The notes beneath the pieces were generated by a model, which searched no databases, was not told the origin of the DNA, and was given only the letters and a program-made list of their open reading frames with translations. A stretch of 64,000 nucleotides of DNA from NCBI RefSeq assembly GCF_019801175.1, contig NZ_JAHVJR010000002.1:62001-126000 (forward strand), written 5' to 3'. This document shows positions 61,178-64,000 of the stretch, piece by piece. Origin of the DNA: Vannielia litorea. Lineage in GTDB: Bacteria > Pseudomonadota > Alphaproteobacteria > Rhodobacterales > Rhodobacteraceae. Each line of letters starts with the position of its first letter. The first letter of the stretch is position 1. The position numbers and the translations under genes were made by a program.

Positions 61178-62401
61178 CTAAAGAGCCTTCCCCTGCAACA
61201 ACCGCGGCAGATCTCCGGTCAGCCCCGCCGCCTCGCGCATGAACCGCTGGCGGAGCTCGGGCACGGCCGCCACGGCAGAAACGCCCAAGTCCCGCGCCGC
61301 CCTCAGCAACGGATTATCGTTAGAGAACAATCGGTTGAACCCGTCCGTCGCCAGCGTCAACGCGGTCCGGTCGAAGCTGCGCCACGCGCGGTGCCGCTCC
61401 AGCACCAGCGCAGATCCGCAATCCTCGCCGCGCCGGCGCGCCTCTGTGACCACCTCGGCCAGCGTGGCCACGTCGCGCAGCCCCTGGTTCAGCCCTTGCC
61501 CGGCAATCGGATGAATCCCCTGCGCCGCATCGCCCACCAGCGCCACCCGCTCCGCCACGATCCGTTCGGCCACGGTCAGCCCCAGCGGGTAGGCAAAGCG
61601 CACCCCCTCCAGCCGGATCTCCCCGAGAAAGTCGCCAAACACCGGCCTCAGCGCCTCCAGAAACGCCTCATCGCTGGCCTTCGCCAAGTCTTCAGCCCGG
61701 TCTCGCCGTTCCGACCAAACAATCGAGCTTCGATCTCCCGGCAGCGGCAGGATCGCCAGCGGCCCGGAGGGCATGAAGAACTGATGCGCCACCCCGCCGT
61801 GGGGCCGCTCATGGGCCACGGCACAGGTCAGCGCGGTCTGGCCGTAGTCACTGTCGCGCCGCGCAATCCCGGCCCGCCGCGCGGTGGGCGAGCCGCGCCC
61901 GTCGGCCCCGGCCAGCAGCGCCGCCTTCAGCACCCGGCCCGAGGCCAGCGTCACCGCCACATGCCCCGGCTGCACCTCCTGCGCCACGATCTCCTCGCCT
62001 GCCAGCACCGTCACGCCCTTGGCCTCCGCCAAGGCCGCCATCAAAGCGGGTCGCAGGTGCCGGTCTTCCATCATGAAGCCCATCGGCCCCTCGTCGATCT
62101 CGCCGTGATCGAGGTGCAGCAAGCCGCCCAACACGCCCTCGCCGGGCCGCCCGTCTCCGGTTTTCACATGCAGGATCGGTTGCGCCTTTTCGGCCACCGC
62201 CTCCCACACGCCCAGCGCCCGCAACAGCCGCTGCGAGGCCAGCGCCAGCGCATAGGACCGCCCGTCAAAATCGGGCGACACCTGCGCCCCGGCAGGCAGC
62301 CGGTCCACCACCACAACCCTTGCGCCGCCCTTGGCCAGGGCCAGCGCCAGCGAGGCCCCGGTGAGCGCGCCGCCCGCGATGATCACATCCGCATCAAACA
62401 T
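61178..62401 (-). CDS. UbiH/UbiF-family FAD monooxygenase (ubiquinone synthesis)
   Basis: A 407-residue aromatic-ring hydroxylase. It has an N-terminal dinucleotide motif DVIIAGGALTGASLALAL, the ADGRGSPTARRAGI region (DG motif), and the GD motif LVGDAAQGIHPIAGQGLNQGLRD. This last sequence marks the UbiH/UbiF/COQ6 branch, which hydroxylates the ubiquinone ring; which position it serves cannot be told from sequence alone. I start at MFDADVIIAGG; a longer frame upstream overlaps the amidase start. Divergent from the amidase gene. Confidence 0.92.
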   Translation of the reverse strand: MFDADVIIAGGALTGASLALALAKGGARVVVVDRLPAGAQVSPDFDGRSYALALASQRLLRALGVWEAVAEKAQPILHVKTGDGRPGEGVLGGLLHLDHGEIDEGPMGFMMEDRHLRPALMAALAEAKGVTVLAGEEIVAQEVQPGHVAVTLASGRVLKAALLAGADGRGSPTARRAGIARRDSDYGQTALTCAVAHERPHGGVAHQFFMPSGPLAILPLPGDRSSIVWSERRDRAEDLAKASDEAFLEALRPVFGDFLGEIRLEGVRFAYPLGLTVAERIVAERVALVGDAAQGIHPIAGQGLNQGLRDVATLAEVVTEARRRGEDCGSALVLERHRAWRSFDRTALTLATDGFNRLFSNDNPLLRAARDLGVSAVAAVPELRQRFMREAAGLTGDLPRLLQGKAL

Positions 62402-62483
62402 GGGGCGGACTATGGCCCGGCACGCGGGATTGTCCATGGGGCGCGGCGTCGCTACCGTCGCCGCGAAGAACGGGGAGACGGAT

Positions 62484-63809
62484 ATGGACTGGCAGGGCAC
62501 ATCGGCATCGGAGCTTGGCAGGGCGATTGGCAGGGGCGAGATCTCTCCTCTGGCGCTGACCGAGGCGATGCTCGCGGCCATCGAGGCCCATGAGTTCGGC
62601 CCCCGCATCTACGCCCGCCTGACCCGCGAGCGGGCGCTGGCCGAGGCCGAGGCGGCAGAGGCCCGCGCCAAGGCCGGCACCCGCCGCGGCCTGCTCGATG
62701 GCGTGCCGATCTCGTGGAAAGACCTCTTCGATACTGCGAGCGTTGCGACCGAAAGCGGCTCTAAACTGCTCAAAGGTCGCACGCCCACGCGCGACGCCCT
62801 CGTGCTCGCCCGCGCTTCCGCTGCCGGCCTCGTCTGCCTCGGCAAGACCCACCAGACCGAGCTGGCCTTCTCCGGCCTCGGCCTCAACCCCGTCACCGCC
62901 TCGCCCCCTTGCGTCAACGATCACGAGGCCGTCTCCGGCGGCTCCTCCTCCGGCGCGGCGACCTCGGTGGCCTTTGGGCTGGCAGCCGCAGGCATCGGCT
63001 CCGACACCGGCGGCTCCGTCCGCACCCCCGCCGCGTGGAACGACCTTGTCGGCCTCAAAACCACCTCGGGCCGTCTGCCGCTCACCGGCACCGTCCCGCT
63101 CTGCGCCAGCTTCGACACCATCGGCCCGCTCACCCGCAACGTGGAGGACGCCGCCGAACTGCTCGCGGTGATGGAAGCAGGCCGCCCCGCCGACCTGCGC
63201 GGCGCGACGCTGGAGGGCACCCGCCTGATAGTTCTGGAAACCGTCGCGCTGGATGATCTCGCCGGTCCGGTCTCTGCCGGCTTCAACAGCGCCGTCGAGC
63301 GGCTTCAGGCCGCAGGCGCGCTCGTCACCCGCCGCGCCCTGCCGCTGGTCACAGAGGCGATGGCGCTGGCCGGGCCGCTCTATGCGCCCGAGGCCTATGC
63401 CACATGGGAGGCCGAGATCGAGGCCGCGCCCGAAAAGATGTATCCCCCCGTGCTTGCCCGCTTCCGGGGCGGGCGCGATGTGGCCGCGCGCGAGAACATC
63501 GCCGCATGGCACACCCTCCACCGCCTGCGGGCGGAATGGGCCGAGGCCACCGCAGGCTTCGACGCGATCCTCATCCCCTCCGTCGCCAACCTGCCGCCCA
63601 AACAGGCCGATGTGCTGGCCGACGAGGCGCTCTTCACCGCCGAGAACCTGATGGCCCTGCGCAACACCCGCATCGGCAACCTCATGGGCCTGCCCGCACT
63701 CACCTTGCCCACCGGCCTGCCCTCCACCGGCATCATGCTGATGGGCGCACCGATGGGCGAGGAGCGGCTGCTGCGGCTCGGCGCGGCTGCGGAGAAGGCG
63801 CTGCGCTGA
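62484..63809 (+). CDS. Amidase (amidase-signature family)
   Basis: A 441-residue amidase with the Ser-cisSer-Lys triad: Lys in VPISWKDLFDT, cis-Ser in SGGSSSGAA, and nucleophile Ser in GSDTGGSVRTPA. It has a helical N-terminal part (LTEAMLAAIEAHEFGPRIYA) and standard length. GGGGAG lies about ten bases before ATG 62484. The substrate is not known; its form is nearest to cytosolic aryl or aliphatic amidases, and no gatB/gatC genes are next to it. Confidence 0.92.
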   Translation: MDWQGTSASELGRAIGRGEISPLALTEAMLAAIEAHEFGPRIYARLTRERALAEAEAAEARAKAGTRRGLLDGVPISWKDLFDTASVATESGSKLLKGRTPTRDALVLARASAAGLVCLGKTHQTELAFSGLGLNPVTASPPCVNDHEAVSGGSSSGAATSVAFGLAAAGIGSDTGGSVRTPAAWNDLVGLKTTSGRLPLTGTVPLCASFDTIGPLTRNVEDAAELLAVMEAGRPADLRGATLEGTRLIVLETVALDDLAGPVSAGFNSAVERLQAAGALVTRRALPLVTEAMALAGPLYAPEAYATWEAEIEAAPEKMYPPVLARFRGGRDVAARENIAAWHTLHRLRAEWAEATAGFDAILIPSVANLPPKQADVLADEALFTAENLMALRNTRIGNLMGLPALTLPTGLPSTGIMLMGAPMGEERLLRLGAAAEKALR

Positions 63810-63976
63810 GGCTCCGGGCATGTCGTAGGACAACCGTTTGACTCAAATGCCACAATTCGCGCCCCACCCGGACCAAACAGCAACGGTTTCGCTGGACGGG
63901 GCCCGCCCGCGCGGCCTATCCTGCCTGCAAAAGCGGGGCAAAGACCCTGCACCCGAGGCAGTAACGTACAAACAAG

Positions 63977-64000
63977 ATGACCTTTCCAGAGCGGTTCTCG
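63977..64000 (+). CDS. 5' end of a gene, possibly a class I aminotransferase
   Basis: An ATG at 63977 opens a frame that runs off the edge and reads MTFPERFS. This opening resembles class I/II aminotransferases (N-succinyldiaminopimelate type) of Rhodobacterales as I recall them, but eight residues prove little. The 167-bp gap before it, after the amidase, shows no clear terminator or promoter. Confidence 0.35.

Noticed and set aside
61019..61200. Similar peptides encoded across the three palindromic repeats
   Set aside because: The likeness of the translated frames at 24.5, 53.0 and 61.0 kb comes from the DNA repeat. Frames are not preserved by synonymous changes and start codons differ, so I treat them as non-coding.
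1..64000. tRNA, rRNA, CRISPR arrays, prophage or insertion-sequence transposases
   Set aside because: I found no cloverleaf-like segment, no regular spacer-repeat array and no transposase, integrase or phage structural motif in any frame. A tRNAscan and IS search would be decisive.

Overview
The window reads as a chromosomal segment of an alphaproteobacterium of the Rhodobacterales (Rhodobacter/Roseobacter relatives). The evidence is gene content and order: a ccoNOQP oxidase operon beside a universal stress gene, fnrL and oxygen-independent hemN with TTGAT-N4-GTCAA boxes between them; a membrane-anchored cytochrome c of the c_y/c552 type; a Rhodobacter-type porin; and very high GC with long spurious open frames opposite almost every gene. 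There is no sign of a plasmid, prophage, CRISPR array or rRNA operon, and I found no tRNA.

Layout. 1-6.9 kb: microaerobic respiration and its regulator (ccoNOQP, usp, fnrL, hemN). 6.9-13.4 kb: a HAD hydrolase and a peptide-type ABC importer (yejABEF). 13.5-15.9 kb: cytochrome c, prephenate dehydratase and a secreted PPC-like protein. 16-22 kb: a LolCD/YbbAP-type ABC system, a TesA-like esterase, hemC and hemE. 22-24.7 kb: the oddest stretch, with four ATGCA repeats spaced exactly 11 bp apart, a small PAAR-like protein ending in an HEVTH motif, a flavin-dependent halogenase, and one copy of a palindromic repeat. 24.7-33 kb: an esterase-like/phytase-type propeller protein, holA-lptE-leuS, a DUF3576 lipoprotein and the porin. 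33-37 kb: two paralogous TPR-sulfotransferases around a PLP homeostasis gene. 37-43.5 kb: an L,D-transpeptidase, ribA, an OmpR-type regulator, rlmH-rsfS, a beta-helix membrane protein and xthA. 43.6-50.3 kb: a secreted protein, an alpha/beta hydrolase, an L,D-transpeptidase and a gpmI-envC-ctpA operon. 50.3-53 kb: a NYN/LOTUS protein, rppH, a secreted protein and a methyltransferase. 53-55.9 kb: a phytanoyl-CoA dioxygenase family gene and a divergent LacI-family regulator with two operator palindromes between them. 55.9-59.2 kb: a tightly overlapping operon of a Tat-like FAD oxidase and three unknown proteins. 59.2-64 kb: cnoX, a LON-N protein, a Trm112-like protein, a UbiH-type hydroxylase, an amidase and the first codons of another gene.

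How the genes fit together. Haem supply (hemN, hemC, hemE), the haem-rich cbb3 oxidase and its likely electron donor (cytochrome c_y) cluster with the oxygen sensor FnrL. Envelope maintenance is a second theme (lptE, two L,D-transpeptidases, envC-ctpA, porin, ABC permeases). The best candidates for undescribed biology are the PAAR-like/HEVTH protein with its phased repeats and halogenase neighbour, a 124-125 bp repeat with 12-bp inverted termini present in three copies, the FAD oxidase operon, and the tandem LacI-type operators upstream of the dioxygenase gene.
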